In this document: positions 44,871 through 54,575 of the stretch, one piece after another
Numbering within the stretch: the first letter of the stretch is position 1
How the letters are laid out: the number at the start of each line of letters is the position of its first letter
Made by a program: the position numbers and the translations under genes
The notes under the pieces: model-generated
Told to the model about the DNA's origin: nothing
Databases searched by the model: none
Seen by the model: only the letters and a program-made list of their open reading frames with translations
Origin: Maritimibacter harenae
GTDB lineage: Bacteria; Pseudomonadota; Alphaproteobacteria; Rhodobacterales; Rhodobacteraceae
DNA length: 64,000 nucleotides
Direction of reading: 5' to 3'
Assembly: GCF_009882975.1 (NCBI RefSeq)
Contig: NZ_WTUX01000011.1
Location: 173,324 to 237,323 of the forward strand

Positions 44871-46040
44871 ATGGCAGCCACATTCGCGTGTAACCCCGAG
44901 GAAAGCCGGGGGCGCTTGTATCCGGAAGAAGAGAGCCTGTTTCGCTCGCCGTTCCAGCGCGACCGGGACCGGATCATCCATTCGTCGGCCTTCCGCCGGC
45001 TCAAACACAAGACGCAGGTCTTCCTCGAACACGAGGGCGATTACTACCGCACGCGCCTGACCCATTCGATCGAGGTGGCGCAGGTGGCGCGCACGATTTC
45101 GGGCGTCCTGGGGCTGAACGAGCAATTGACCGAGGCGGTGGCGCTGGCCCACGACCTGGGCCACACGCCCTTCGGCCACACCGGCGAAGATGCGCTCGAC
45201 GCGCTGATGCAGCCTTACGGCGGGTTCGACCATAACGCGCAGGCGCTCAGGATCGTCACGTCGCTGGAGCGGCATTATGCCGAATTCGACGGGCTGAACC
45301 TGACCTGGGAGACGCTCGAGGGGATCGCCAAGCACAACGGCCCGGTCACGGGCGAGCTGCCGGTGGCGCTGGCGGAGTACAACGCGCTGCACGACTTGGA
45401 GCTCGACACGCATGCGAGCGCGGAGGCGCAGGTGGCGGCGCTCTCCGACGATATCGCCTACAACAACCACGACCTGCACGACGCGATCCGGGCCAGGCTC
45501 ATCACCGAGGAAGAGATCGCGGCGGTGCCGATGATCGAACGCTCCTACGCGGCGGTCGACCAGTCCTATCCCTCGCTCGACATGAAGCGCCGGCGGCACG
45601 AGGCGCTTCGCCGGGTGTTCGGCGTGATGGTCGAGGACGTGCTTACCGCCTCGCGCGCGGCGATCGCCGAGGTGGACCCGCACAGCGCCACCGACGTGCG
45701 CCACGCGGGCCGCCAGATCGTGCGGTTCTCGGACGAGATCTGGGAAGAGATGAACCAGCTGCGCGGGTTCCTGTTCCGCAAGGTCTACCGCGCGCCGTCG
45801 GTGGTGAAGATGCGCGAAGAGGTCACGACCATCGTGAACGAGCTTTTCCCGCTCTTCATGGAGAACCCCGACTACCTCCCGGCCGAATGGCGCGATGACC
45901 TGGCGCGGGCCGGGGACGAGCGGGCGCTAGCGCGGATCGTGGCCGACTACATCGCGGGCATGACCGACCGTTTCGCGATCGAGACGCACGGCCGCTTCAT
46001 CGGCGGGACCGACACGCGCCCGCGGCTCTTTGCCAAGTAG
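44871..46040 (+). CDS. dgt: deoxyguanosinetriphosphate triphosphohydrolase-like protein
   Basis: A 389-residue HD-domain enzyme, releasing triphosphate from dGTP or other dNTPs. The metal-binding set is YYRTRLTHSIEVAQVAR (His), ALAHDLGHTPFGH (HD) and a later Asp in LSDDIAYNNHDL. The opening PFQRDRDRIIHSSAFRRL is the family hallmark. A GAGGA lies five bases before the chosen start; a second ATG 13 codons upstream lacks one. It begins the run dgt-argS-SPOR-nagZ-scpA-scpB, all on the plus strand with small gaps. Confidence 0.95.
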   Translation: MAATFACNPEESRGRLYPEEESLFRSPFQRDRDRIIHSSAFRRLKHKTQVFLEHEGDYYRTRLTHSIEVAQVARTISGVLGLNEQLTEAVALAHDLGHTPFGHTGEDALDALMQPYGGFDHNAQALRIVTSLERHYAEFDGLNLTWETLEGIAKHNGPVTGELPVALAEYNALHDLELDTHASAEAQVAALSDDIAYNNHDLHDAIRARLITEEEIAAVPMIERSYAAVDQSYPSLDMKRRRHEALRRVFGVMVEDVLTASRAAIAEVDPHSATDVRHAGRQIVRFSDEIWEEMNQLRGFLFRKVYRAPSVVKMREEVTTIVNELFPLFMENPDYLPAEWRDDLARAGDERALARIVADYIAGMTDRFAIETHGRFIGGTDTRPRLFAK

Positions 46041-46103
46041 GGCGGGCGTTGACCTTCGCCTCCGGCGTGGTAGACCGCGCAAGATTTCTCGAGAAGGTGT
46101 GAC

Positions 46104-47822
46104 ATGAACCTCTTTGCCGACATCCGTGGACTTGTGCTCGCGTCGCTCGACGCGCTGGTGAGCGAGGGCGTCCTGCCCGAGGGGCTCGACCGTGCGAACG
46201 TCGCCGTGGAGCCGCCGCGCGACCCGGCCCACGGGGACATGGCGACCAACGCGGCGATGGTGCTGGCCAAGCCCGCCGGCATGAAGCCGCGCGACATCGC
46301 GGACGCGCTCTCGGTCAAGCTCGCGGCCGACGACCGGATCGCGTCGGCCGAGGTGGCCGGGCCGGGCTTTCTCAACCTTCGGCTGGAGCCGGGCGTCTGG
46401 GCCGGGCTGGTCGAGGGCATCCTTGGCGACAACGCCTATGGCCGGTCGGACATGGGGCAGGGGGCCAAGGTCAACGTCGAGTACGTCTCGGCCAACCCCA
46501 CCGGCCCGCTCCACGTGGGCCACACCCGGGGCGCGGTCTTCGGCGACGCGCTGGCGAGCCTCCTGGAATTCTCCGGCCACGACGTGACGCGTGAATACTA
46601 TATCAACGACGGCGGCGCGCAGGTCGACGTGCTCGCCCGCTCGGTCTACCTGCGGTATCTCGAAGCGCACGGGCAGGAGGTTGCCTTCGAGGACGGCACC
46701 TATCCCGGCGATTACCTGATCGGGGTGGGCGAGGCGCTCAAGGCCGAGGTGGGCGATGCCTACGTCGGCAAGCCCGAGTCCGAGTGGCTGGAACAGGTGC
46801 GCGACTTCGCCACCGAGAAGATGATGGACCTGATCCGCGACGATCTGAAGGCGCTCGGCGTCGAGATGGACGTCTTCTTCTCGGAAAAGAGCCTCTACGG
46901 CACCGGCCGGATCGAGGCCGCGATCGAGGATCTGCGCGGCAAGGGCCTGATCTACAAGGGCACGCTCGAGCCGCCCAAGGGCAAGCTGCCGGAGGACTGG
47001 GAACCGCGCGAGCAGACCCTGTTCAAGTCGACCGACTACGGCGATGACGTGGACCGGCCGATCATGAAGTCGGACGGCGCCTGGACCTATTTCGCGCCCG
47101 ACATCGCCTACCACTACGACAAGGTGACGCGCGGCTTCGACCAGTTGATCGACGTCTTCGGCGCCGACCACGGCGGCTACGTGAAGCGCATGAAGGCGGC
47201 CGTCGCGGCGCTGTCCGAGAACCGCGTGCCGCTCGACATCAAGCTCACGCAGCTCGTCAAGCTCTACAAGAACGGCGAACCCTTCAAGATGTCCAAGCGC
47301 GCGGGCACCTTCGTGACCCTGCGCGACGTGGTGGACGAGGTGGGGCCGGGCGTGACCCGTTTCATCATGCTCACCCGCAAGAACGACGCGCCGCTCGACT
47401 TCGACTTCGACAAGGCGCTGGAGCAGTCCAAGGACAACCCGGTCTTCTACGTCCAGTACGCCAATGCGCGGGTCCATTCCGTGCTGCGCAAGGCCGCCGA
47501 TATGGGGGTGGAACCCGGCACGCCCGTGCTTTCGGACGAGGCCGAGGTCAAGGTCGCACAGAAGCTCGCCGAGTGGCCGCGCCTGGTGGAAATCGCGGCC
47601 CGCACGCACGAGCCGCACCGGATCGCCTTCTACCTCTACGAACTGGCCAGCGAATTCCACGCGCTGTGGAACAAGGGAAATGATACCCCCGCGCTGCGAT
47701 TCCTCGACGAGAGTGATCCGTCCGCAACAGCGGCGAAAATTGCCCTGCCGAAAGCCGTTTCCGTTGTGATTTCAGCGGGTCTTGGTATTCTTGGTGTCAC
47801 CCCGCTCGAGGAAATGCGCTGA
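46104..47822 (+). CDS. argS: arginyl-tRNA synthetase
   Basis: A 572-residue class Ia synthetase, coupling arginine to tRNA-Arg. An N-terminal Add-1 domain (residues 1-110) is followed by the HIGH motif as [12 protein letters not shown] (about residue 139), and the KMSKS-type loop as [12 protein letters not shown] (about 395). The C-terminal anticodon-binding DALR helices follow. GAGAAGG lies before the ATG. The next gene begins 121 bases on. Nothing unusual is seen. Confidence 0.98.
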   Translation: MNLFADIRGLVLASLDALVSEGVLPEGLDRANVAVEPPRDPAHGDMATNAAMVLAKPAGMKPRDIADALSVKLAADDRIASAEVAGPGFLNLRLEPGVWAGLVEGILGDNAYGRSDMGQGAKVNVEYVSANPTGPLHVGHTRGAVFGDALASLLEFSGHDVTREYYINDGGAQVDVLARSVYLRYLEAHGQEVAFEDGTYPGDYLIGVGEALKAEVGDAYVGKPESEWLEQVRDFATEKMMDLIRDDLKALGVEMDVFFSEKSLYGTGRIEAAIEDLRGKGLIYKGTLEPPKGKLPEDWEPREQTLFKSTDYGDDVDRPIMKSDGAWTYFAPDIAYHYDKVTRGFDQLIDVFGADHGGYVKRMKAAVAALSENRVPLDIKLTQLVKLYKNGEPFKMSKRAGTFVTLRDVVDEVGPGVTRFIMLTRKNDAPLDFDFDKALEQSKDNPVFYVQYANARVHSVLRKAADMGVEPGTPVLSDEAEVKVAQKLAEWPRLVEIAARTHEPHRIAFYLYELASEFHALWNKGNDTPALRFLDESDPSATAAKIALPKAVSVVISAGLGILGVTPLEEMR

Positions 47823-47943
47823 TCAACAAGCGCAGGCGTGCGGGTCTGAGGTCGCCTGATCCCCGGGCACACGGGGACGGGTGAGGCAAGAAAACAAACG
47901 ATGCGGGCCGGTCCTCCGGCCGCGGCATCGAGCGAGGCAGGCA

Positions 47944-49302
47944 ATGACGTACGCGAATTGGGGCGGCCCCGGCGCGGGCTATCCGGGGACTCATCAGACC
48001 CGCCAGACCTATTCACAGGGACACGAGCCGCAGGCACAGGACCCGGCCTGGCACGGCCAGCCGCCGGTCACCCGGCCCCAGCAGCCGCAGATGCACGCGC
48101 AACCGCAGATGCAGCCGCAGGCCCGGCACCCCCAGCCGCAGCCCGTCGCGCAGCCGCAGGTGCACCAGCAGCAGGGCTATTATCCGCAGCAGGCCCAACC
48201 GGCCCCCGCACAGCCCCGGCCGCAGCCGCAGGCGCCGTATAAACAGCAGGCCTACCACGCCGCGCCGCAGCCGCAGGGCTACCCCGCGCAGGGCGGGTAT
48301 CCGGCGCAGGGCGGCTATCCGCAGGAACCGCAGGCCCCGGCCATGCCGCCCGCCGCCGCCGACCCCGGCGGCATGGCGAGCATCATGAACGGGCTGGGCG
48401 CCGTCGTCTCGATCGCGCTGATCTGCGGGCTGGCGGTCTGGGGCTACAAGCTTGCCATGCGCGACGTGACCGAAGTGCCGGTGATCGCCGCGCTGGAAGG
48501 TCCGATGCGCGTCCAGCCGGACAACCCGGGCGGTGAGGCCGCGGCGCACCAAGGGCTCGCCGTGAACAACATCGCCGCCGAGGGCGTGGCCGAGGGACCG
48601 ACCGACCAGGTCGTGCTCGCCCCGCCGGCCGAGTCGCTCGAGGAGGCCGACCTGCCGCAGGCCGCCGAGGCCCGGATCGAGGCCGCGCGCGAGAGCGGGC
48701 CCGCCGAACCCGACGCGACGCTCGGCACCCAGCCGATCGAGGTTGCCGCCAGCGCGGAGGACGCCGAAGCCGCCACGCTCGCGCTCGTCGAGCAGATTTC
48801 CGCCGGCTCCAAGCCGCTCTCGGGCGAAGAGGCCGACCTCTCGATGACGGCGGAGGCCGAGGAACGGGCCCTGGACGCCGCGCGTGCGGGCAACCTCGTA
48901 CAGCCGAGCGTGCCGGGCGTCGCCCGGTCGCCGCGCCCCGAGCCGCGCCCCGGCGATCTCGTGACCCGTGCCAGCGCCCGCCCGTCTTCGGACGCACTCC
49001 TGGCCGCGGCGCAGGAAGCGGTGCGCGAAATCGACCCCTCGCAGATCGCGGCGGGCACTCGGCTCGTCCAGCTCGGCGCCTTCGACACCGAAGATGTCGC
49101 GCGCTCGGAATGGGACCGCCTGAACGGCCGCTTCGGCGAGTACCTCGAAGGCAAGTCCCGCGTGATCGAGAAGGCGCAGTCGGGCGGCAAGACCTTCTAT
49201 CGGCTGCGCGCGATGGGCTTCGACGACCTGTCCGAAGCGCGCCGCCTCTGTGCCGCGTTGATGGCCGGAAACGCCTCCTGCATCCCCGTCGTCACGCGCT
49301 GA
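47944..49302 (+). CDS. SPOR domain membrane protein
   Basis: A 452-residue protein. Residues 1-145 are Gln/Pro/Tyr-rich with PQPQ and QGGYPAQGGYP repeats and no charge blocks, lying in the cytoplasm. One transmembrane helix (about residues 157-176, VVSIALICGLAVWGYKLA) follows. The periplasmic part is acidic and linker-like, then a SPOR domain at about 378-450 (GTRLVQLGAFDTEDVARSEW, then YRLRAMGFDDLSEARRLC). SPOR domains bind denuded glycan at the septum. Its place before nagZ and scpAB is as in other Rhodobacterales. The start follows AGGCAGG. Confidence 0.92.
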   Translation: MTYANWGGPGAGYPGTHQTRQTYSQGHEPQAQDPAWHGQPPVTRPQQPQMHAQPQMQPQARHPQPQPVAQPQVHQQQGYYPQQAQPAPAQPRPQPQAPYKQQAYHAAPQPQGYPAQGGYPAQGGYPQEPQAPAMPPAAADPGGMASIMNGLGAVVSIALICGLAVWGYKLAMRDVTEVPVIAALEGPMRVQPDNPGGEAAAHQGLAVNNIAAEGVAEGPTDQVVLAPPAESLEEADLPQAAEARIEAARESGPAEPDATLGTQPIEVAASAEDAEAATLALVEQISAGSKPLSGEEADLSMTAEAEERALDAARAGNLVQPSVPGVARSPRPEPRPGDLVTRASARPSSDALLAAAQEAVREIDPSQIAAGTRLVQLGAFDTEDVARSEWDRLNGRFGEYLEGKSRVIEKAQSGGKTFYRLRAMGFDDLSEARRLCAALMAGNASCIPVVTR

Positions 49303-49305
49303 CAG

Positions 49306-50310
49306 ATGGGCGCGGGGGCCTTCATCCTTGGCTGTGAAGGCCCGCGCCCGACACGCGCCGAGCGCGATTTCTTCGCCGAGGCCGACCCCTGGGGTTTCAT
49401 CCTCTTCGCGCGCAACGTGGAGGACCCGGACCAGCTTCGGTGGCTCACCACCGAGCTGCGCGAGGCGGTGGGGCGCGACGCCCCGATCTTCATAGACCAG
49501 GAAGGTGGCCGCGTGGCGCGGATGGGGCCGCCGCACTGGCGCGACTGGCTGCCGCCGCTGGATCAGGTGAAGCTGACCAAACGCCGCGCGGCGGACGCGA
49601 TGTACCTGCGCTACCGTATCATCGCGCACGAGCTTCACGCGGTCGGCATCGACGGCAATTGTGCGCCGGTCGTGGACCTGCTGCGCCCCGAAACGCACGA
49701 GATCCTCGCAAACCGCTGCTACGGCGACGACGTGGTGAAGGTGTCTAAGATCGCGGGCGCGGTGGCGAGCGGACTGGTCGACGGCGGGGTCCTGCCGGTG
49801 ATCAAGCACATTCCGGGCCATGGCCGCGCCACCGCCGACAGCCATCTCGAGCTTCCCGTGGTCAAGGCCAGGGAAAAGGCGCTGCGCGTCTCGGATTTCC
49901 TGGCCTTCCAATCGGTCTCGAACCTGCCCCTCGCGATGACCGCGCACGTGGTCTTCGCGGATATCGACCCGAAATGCCCCGCCACCACGTCGCCCCGCAT
50001 GAACGCGATCATCCGCGACCGGATCGGATTCGACGGGCTCCTGATGACCGACGACATCTCGATGAAGGCGCTTTCGGGGTCGATCGAGGACCGCTGCCGC
50101 GACTCGCTGTCGGCAGGCTGCGATCTGATCCTGCACTGCAACGGGGACCGGGCTGAGATGGAACAGGTCGCCCGGGCCGCGGGGCGTCTTGCCGGGCAGG
50201 GTGCGCGCCGGGCGGACGCGGCGCTTGGCTGGCGCCGCCAGCCCGATGCCATTGACATCGATGCGCTGGAGGCGGAGTTTCAGAGCCTGATGAAGCATCA
50301 GGCCGGGTAA
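49306..50310 (+). CDS. nagZ: beta-N-acetylhexosaminidase NagZ
   Basis: A 334-residue GH3 enzyme without signal, acting in the cytoplasm on anhydro-muropeptides in cell-wall recycling. WGFILFARNV near the start, IDQEGGRVARM, the KHIPGHGRA loop with the catalytic His, and LLMTDDISMKAL with the nucleophile Asp are all present. It begins three bases after the SPOR gene stop and ends 10 bases before scpA, so the operon is tight. The KHFPGHG His-loop reads KHIPGHG here, a mild change. Confidence 0.96.
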   Translation: MGAGAFILGCEGPRPTRAERDFFAEADPWGFILFARNVEDPDQLRWLTTELREAVGRDAPIFIDQEGGRVARMGPPHWRDWLPPLDQVKLTKRRAADAMYLRYRIIAHELHAVGIDGNCAPVVDLLRPETHEILANRCYGDDVVKVSKIAGAVASGLVDGGVLPVIKHIPGHGRATADSHLELPVVKAREKALRVSDFLAFQSVSNLPLAMTAHVVFADIDPKCPATTSPRMNAIIRDRIGFDGLLMTDDISMKALSGSIEDRCRDSLSAGCDLILHCNGDRAEMEQVARAAGRLAGQGARRADAALGWRRQPDAIDIDALEAEFQSLMKHQAG

Positions 50311-50320
50311 ACCCTCGATC

Positions 50321-51109
50321 ATGGCAGAAGACGAGTTTCAGGCAGACGTCCTGTCGGTATCGGAACGCATGGCCGCCGAGGCGCTCATCGTCGATGTCGA
50401 AGGCTTCCAGGGGCCGCTCGACCTCCTCCTGACGCTGTCGCGCACCCAGAAGGTCGACCTGCGCGAGATTTCCGTGCTGGCGCTGGCCGAGCAATACCTG
50501 GCCTTCGTCGAGAAGGCGCGCCACCTGCGCATCGAGCTCGCGGCCGACTACCTCGTCATGGCCGCCTGGCTCGCCTTCCTGAAATCCCGCCTGCTGCTGC
50601 CGCCGGACCCGACCGAAGAGGGCGCCTCGGGCGAGGAGCTGGCCGCGCACCTGGCCTTCCAGCTCGAGCGACTGCAGGCGATGCGCGACGCGGCCGCCCA
50701 GCTCATGGCGCGCGACCAGAAGGGCCGCGACTTCTTCGCGCGCGGCCACGTCGAGGTGGTCGAACACAAGCGCCGCGTGACCTACACGGCGACGCTTCTC
50801 GATCTCATGCAGGGGTATGCCCGCATCCGCACCCGGGACGAGTTCCGGCCCTTCGTGATGGACCGCGAAAGCGTGATGACGATGGAGGAGGCGCTCGACC
50901 GCATGCGCCACCTGATCGGCTTCGCCGGCGAATGGACGGACATCATGTCCTACCTGCCGGAAGGGTGGGGCAACGACCCGGTGCGCCGACGTTCGGCGAC
51001 GGCGGCGAACTTCGCGGCCTCGCTGGAACTGGCCAAGGCGGGGGCCATCGAGATCCGCCAGGGCGAGACCTTCTCCCCGATCCAGATACGCAGGAAACCG
51101 AATGACTGA
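50321..51109 (+). CDS. scpA: segregation and condensation protein A
   Basis: A 262-residue kleisin. ScpA bridges SMC heads and recruits ScpB in chromosome condensation. The N-terminal FQGPLDLLLTLSRTQKVDLREISV and the AADYLVMAAWLAFLKSRLLLP helix are typical; the C-terminal winged-helix region ends with the stop overlapping scpB by 8 bases. A longer N-terminus than in Bacillus is usual in this group. The SMC gene itself is not in the window. Confidence 0.96.
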   Translation: MAEDEFQADVLSVSERMAAEALIVDVEGFQGPLDLLLTLSRTQKVDLREISVLALAEQYLAFVEKARHLRIELAADYLVMAAWLAFLKSRLLLPPDPTEEGASGEELAAHLAFQLERLQAMRDAAAQLMARDQKGRDFFARGHVEVVEHKRRVTYTATLLDLMQGYARIRTRDEFRPFVMDRESVMTMEEALDRMRHLIGFAGEWTDIMSYLPEGWGNDPVRRRSATAANFAASLELAKAGAIEIRQGETFSPIQIRRKPND

Positions 51110-51764
51110 CGAACCCGACGCGCCCGAGGGCGAAGCCGAGGAGAGCCTGTTCGACGCGCCCCCGATGGGCGAGCAGGAGCGCATGGTCGAGGCGGTGCTC
51201 TTCGCCAGTGCCGACCCCGTGACCGTGGCCGAGCTGACCGCGCGCATGCCTCACGGCTCGGAACCCGCCGAGGCGCTCGTCCACCTGCGCAAGCGCTACG
51301 AGGGCCGTGGCGTGAACGTGGTGCGCGTGGGCGATGCCTGGGCGATCCGCACCGCGCCCGACCTGGGCTATCTCATGCACAAGGAAACGGTCGAGAGCCG
51401 CAAGCTCAGCCGTGCCGCGATCGAAACGCTGGCGATCATCGCCTACCACCAGCCGGTCACGCGCGCCGAGATCGAGGAGATCCGCGGCGTGTCCGTGAGC
51501 CGGGGCACCATCGACCTGCTGATCGAGTTGGAGTGGATCCGCTTCGGCCGTCGCCGGATGAGCCCGGGCCGCCCGGTGACCTTCGTGGTCACGCAGGGCT
51601 TTCTGGATCATTTCGGACTGGAGAGCGCCCGCGACCTTCCGGGCCTCAAGGAACTGCGCGCCGCCGGCCTTCTCGAAAGCCGCCCGCCGCCCGCGGGTCC
51701 CGGCGAGGGCGAAGAGGACGAGGACGGGGACGACGAGGGACAGTCGGAGCTGTTCGAGGAGTGA
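51102..51764 (+). CDS. scpB: segregation and condensation protein B
   Basis: A 220-residue protein with two winged-helix domains: MVEAVLFASADPVTVAELTARM (first) and LSRAAIETLAIIAYHQPVTRAEIEEIRGV (second). The C-terminus is acidic (EGEEDEDGDDEGQSELFEE). It pairs with ScpA. It is the last gene of the run; tatABC, which follow scpB in some relatives, are not here. Repeat copy E starts 7 bases after the stop, with a hairpin that could terminate the operon. Confidence 0.96.
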   Translation: MTDEPDAPEGEAEESLFDAPPMGEQERMVEAVLFASADPVTVAELTARMPHGSEPAEALVHLRKRYEGRGVNVVRVGDAWAIRTAPDLGYLMHKETVESRKLSRAAIETLAIIAYHQPVTRAEIEEIRGVSVSRGTIDLLIELEWIRFGRRRMSPGRPVTFVVTQGFLDHFGLESARDLPGLKELRAAGLLESRPPPAGPGEGEEDEDGDDEGQSELFEE

Positions 51765-51770
51765 GGCGGC

Positions 51771-51823
51771 GTTGGGGGGCCAGCCCCCCAAACCCCCCGG
51801 CGTATTTCCGGAAAGATGAAAGG
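51771..51823 (+). repeat. dispersed hairpin/GTATTT element, copy E
   Basis: TTGGGGGGC and GCCCCCCAA pair perfectly (51772-51791) around a two-base loop, then CCCCCCGGCGTATTTCCGG and AAAGATGAAA follow. The last 30 bases are nearly identical to copy F. It lies between convergent scpB and the DEAD-box gene; on the minus strand it begins 57 bases after that gene's stop. Confidence 0.8.
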
Positions 51824-51879
51824 GATGGCGTCAGCGCGTCGCGGCGCGTCGACGCCGGGCCCCCCGCGTGTTTCTCAGG

Positions 51880-53787
51880 CTACGATCTGCCGCCGCCCGG
51901 TTTGGCGCCCTTGGGTTTGCGCTTCTGGGCCCCGGCCTTGCCCGGCCCCTTCGTAAACGCGGAGCCCGCCGCGCGGGCGCGGTTCTTCTTGCTGTCGGGC
52001 TTGCCCTTGGGCGGGGGCGGGCCCTTCGGTTTGCGCTTCGGCTTGGCGGTCGTGTCCGTCTCCGAAGGCGCGCGGTCGGTCGCGTCCTTGCGGCGCGGAC
52101 CCTTCTCGTCGTCGCGCTTGCGATGCGGCTTCGGGCCCCGCGCCGCCGGGGTCTTGGCGCGATACGGCTTGTCACCCGCCGGTGCGTCCCGCCTGGGGCC
52201 CGGCCCCTTGGACGCGAGGTCGGGCGCGGTATCGAGCTGCGTGAGGCGCGCGCCCTTTTCGAGCACCATGCTTTCGCCCACGGTCGCGAGGAAACCCGCG
52301 ACGGCCGCGTCGCGGATCTGCACGTAACTCCGGTCTTTCTGGACCCGGATCGCGCCGATGTCGTCCTTCGACAGGCCGCCCGCCTTGCACAGCATCGGCA
52401 ACAGGCGGCGCGGCTCGGCCCCCGCATCACGTCCGCCCGATACGGCGAACCACGTCGCGGGGCCGAATTCCTTGCGCGGTTCCGGCTTGGCGTCCAGGTC
52501 GGCGAGCTCCTCCGGCGGGGCGCGGAGCGTGTGCAGGAGGCGCAGGTAACCGGCGGCGACCTGCTCGGGCGAGAAGGCTTCGAGAAGCCGGGCCACGCTG
52601 TCCTGTTCGGCCTCGGTCGCGGGCTCCTGCCACGTCGGGTCGGACAGCAGCCGCTCCTCGTCCATCGCGCGGACCTCGGCGGCGGACGGGGCGTTGCCCC
52701 ACTCGGCCTTCACCTTGGCCCAGCCCAGGAGCCGCTCGGCCTTCTTGCGGGTGCGCGGGGTCACGATCAGCGCGCTCACACCCTTGCGTCCGGCCCGGCC
52801 GGTGCGCCCCGAACGGTGCAGCAGGGTCTCCTGGTTGGAGGGCAGCTCGGCATGCACGACGAGATCGAGCCTGGGCAGGTCGATGCCGCGCGCGGCCACG
52901 TCGGTCGCCACGCAGACCTGCGCGCGCCCGTCGCGCATGGCCTGGAGCGCGTGCGAGCGTTCGGTCTGCGACAGCTCGCCCGAAAGGGCGACGGCGTTGA
53001 AGCCGCGGTTGGACAGACGGGCGGCGAGCCGGTTGACCATCGCGCGCGTGTTGGCGAAGACCAGCGCGTTGGGCGCCTCGTGGAACCTGAGCGTGTTGAT
53101 CACCGCGTTGTCGACATCGCGGTCGGCCACCATCATGGCGCGGTACTCGATGTCGTTGTGCTGCGGGGTTTCCGAGCGGGCGACGATGCGCTCGGCATCC
53201 TTCTGGTAGCCCTTGGCGAGCGCGGCGATCGCGGGGGGCACGGTGGCTGAAAAGAGCAGTGTCTGCCGCTCGGCGGGCACTTCGCCGAGGATGAACTCGA
53301 GTTCCTCGCGAAAGCCCAGGTCGAGCATCTCGTCCGCTTCGTCTAGGACGACCGCGCGCACGGCGGCAAGGTCGATCGAGCCGCGGGTGATGTGGTCGCG
53401 CAGCCGTCCCGGGGTGGCCGCCACGATATGCGCGCCGCGCTCCAGTGCGCGGCGTTCGTCGCGCATGTCCATGCCGCCCACGCAGGAGGCGATGACAGCC
53501 CCCGCCTTGGCGAAAAGCCATCCCAGTTCGCGTTTGACCTGCAGCGCCAGCTCGCGCGTGGGCGCGATGACCACGGCAAGCGGCGTGGCGGCCGGGCCGA
53601 ACGTGTCGTCGTCGCCCAGAAGCGTCGGTGCGATGGCCAGGCCGAAGCCGAGCGTCTTGCCCGAGCCGGTCTGTGCCGAAACGAGGAGGTCGCGGCCGCC
53701 CAGGGCGGGGTCGAGAACGGCGGTCTGGACGGGCGTCAACGTGGTGTATCCACGGTCATCGAGGGCCGCGCGAAGTGCAGGATGCAT
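51880..53787 (-). CDS. DEAD-box RNA helicase with basic C-terminal tail
   Basis: A 635-residue helicase. The N-terminal domain carries the Q motif (YTTLTPVQTAVL), AQTGSGKT, APTRELALQ, DEADEMLDLGF and SAT; the C-terminal RecA domain has ARGIDLPRLDLV and HRSGRTGRAGRKG. Residues about 470-545 resemble the DbpA/CsdA RNA-binding domain. The last 90 residues are Lys/Arg/Pro rich (KRKPKGPPPPKGKP) and disordered. It remodels structured RNA, perhaps rRNA, in the cytoplasm, and might aid growth in the cold as CsdA does (inference). The upstream gap is the longest gene-free stretch in the window. Confidence 0.95.
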   Translation of the reverse strand: MHPALRAALDDRGYTTLTPVQTAVLDPALGGRDLLVSAQTGSGKTLGFGLAIAPTLLGDDDTFGPAATPLAVVIAPTRELALQVKRELGWLFAKAGAVIASCVGGMDMRDERRALERGAHIVAATPGRLRDHITRGSIDLAAVRAVVLDEADEMLDLGFREELEFILGEVPAERQTLLFSATVPPAIAALAKGYQKDAERIVARSETPQHNDIEYRAMMVADRDVDNAVINTLRFHEAPNALVFANTRAMVNRLAARLSNRGFNAVALSGELSQTERSHALQAMRDGRAQVCVATDVAARGIDLPRLDLVVHAELPSNQETLLHRSGRTGRAGRKGVSALIVTPRTRKKAERLLGWAKVKAEWGNAPSAAEVRAMDEERLLSDPTWQEPATEAEQDSVARLLEAFSPEQVAAGYLRLLHTLRAPPEELADLDAKPEPRKEFGPATWFAVSGGRDAGAEPRRLLPMLCKAGGLSKDDIGAIRVQKDRSYVQIRDAAVAGFLATVGESMVLEKGARLTQLDTAPDLASKGPGPRRDAPAGDKPYRAKTPAARGPKPHRKRDDEKGPRRKDATDRAPSETDTTAKPKRKPKGPPPPKGKPDSKKNRARAAGSAFTKGPGKAGAQKRKPKGAKPGGGRS

Positions 53788-54212
53788 GAAGAGGACTTTT
53801 CTTTCGGGAATTGCTGCGGGCCATGCTGGCCGGCAGTCGGTCGGTTTCGCGCCGGCTTGGGCGCTCAGTCAGCGGCGTGTAGGGCATTTGCGGACGCTTG
53901 TATAGCGTCAAGGTGGGCCGGGGCGCCCGGCGGCGGCAATCCCCGCTGCGGGTCGCGTGGGGATCATGAAGCGGGATTACAAGGCTCGTTACCGGTTCCG
54001 CCGTATGATATGATCAAAAAATCTACCACAAGGACGACAGCGATCCCACCGTGTCTGACGGTGCGATCATCATTTGCTGTGCCAAAAGTTCGCCTCGATG
54101 CGATTTGGCCGGACGAGAGCGCCGGCGTTTTGAGCGAAAGATCGTCCGGTACTTATTGAGCAAGTGATTTTGAACGGCGCAGGCCGAAAAAAGCCAAGAA
54201 GGGTACCGCATC
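53788..54212. other. 425-base gene-free region
   Basis: No credible gene is seen. It is less GC-rich than its surroundings from about 53970 on and holds the promoters of the helicase (minus) and the small coiled-coil gene (plus). It contains the inverted repeat at 54042-54068 and the ribosome site AAGAAGG before the GTG at 54213. Minus-strand frames here are short and overlap that gene, so they are not called. Confidence 0.6.
54042..54068. promoter_or_regulatory. inverted repeat upstream of the small coiled-coil gene
   Basis: GATCCCACCGT and ACGGTGCGATC pair at 10 of 11 positions across a five-base GTCTG spacer, with a perfect CACCGT/ACGGTG core at 54047-54063. It lies about 145 bases before the GTG at 54213. 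There is no T run, so an operator is more likely than a terminator. Confidence 0.42.
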
Positions 54213-54452
54213 GTGACCGACCTGAAATTCCAGCACGCCCAAGTCCTGCAGAACCTGATTCCCGTCCTTGAACGTCGTATCGAGAATGCATTGGAACAAT
54301 CGCGTTTCGACGAGGCGGAGGCCCTGTACCAAGAGGTCAAGCATCACCAGGAAACGCTCGCCGAACTCGAGACGGAGGGCGTACCGGCAACCAGAACGCG
54401 CCCCTCTTTCGGCGGTGCTATGATGCGTGCCGAAGGTCGGGAGAAATCGTGA
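54213..54452 (+). CDS. 79-residue coiled-coil protein, unknown
   Basis: A small helical protein starting at GTG (AAGAAGG lies upstream). Residues about 5-55 are a strong amphipathic helix with heptad-like Leu/Ile/Val/Ala (HAQVLQNLIPVLERRIENAL core, then DEAEALYQEVKHHQETLAEL). The tail is basic and Gly-rich. It is cytoplasmic and probably oligomeric. No family is recognised. An inverted repeat lies upstream and repeat copy F follows. Confidence 0.65.
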   Translation: MTDLKFQHAQVLQNLIPVLERRIENALEQSRFDEAEALYQEVKHHQETLAELETEGVPATRTRPSFGGAMMRAEGREKS

Positions 54453-54516
54453 CGTGATGTCGTGCCGGGACGCAGGGGGCCCGGCCAGAGCGGGCAGGGC
54501 CCCTGCGACGTTCGAT

Positions 54517-54569
54517 TTGGGGGGGGCAGTCCCCCAAGCCCCCCGGCGTATTTCCGGAAAGATGAAAAG
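54517..54569 (+). repeat. dispersed hairpin/GTATTT element, copy F
   Basis: A G-rich/C-rich hairpin (TTGGGGG and CCCCCAA) followed by CCCCCCGGCGTATTTCCGG and AAAGATGAAAAGG, almost the same as copy E. On the minus strand it starts about 7 bases after the dcd stop, fitting the 3'-end arrangement. Confidence 0.8.
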
Positions 54570-54575
54570 GAGGCG

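Noticed and set aside
54023..54340. 105-codon minus-strand ORF in the gap after the helicase
   Set aside because: Overlaps the plus-strand coiled-coil gene, which has a better ribosome site and periodic hydrophobic pattern.
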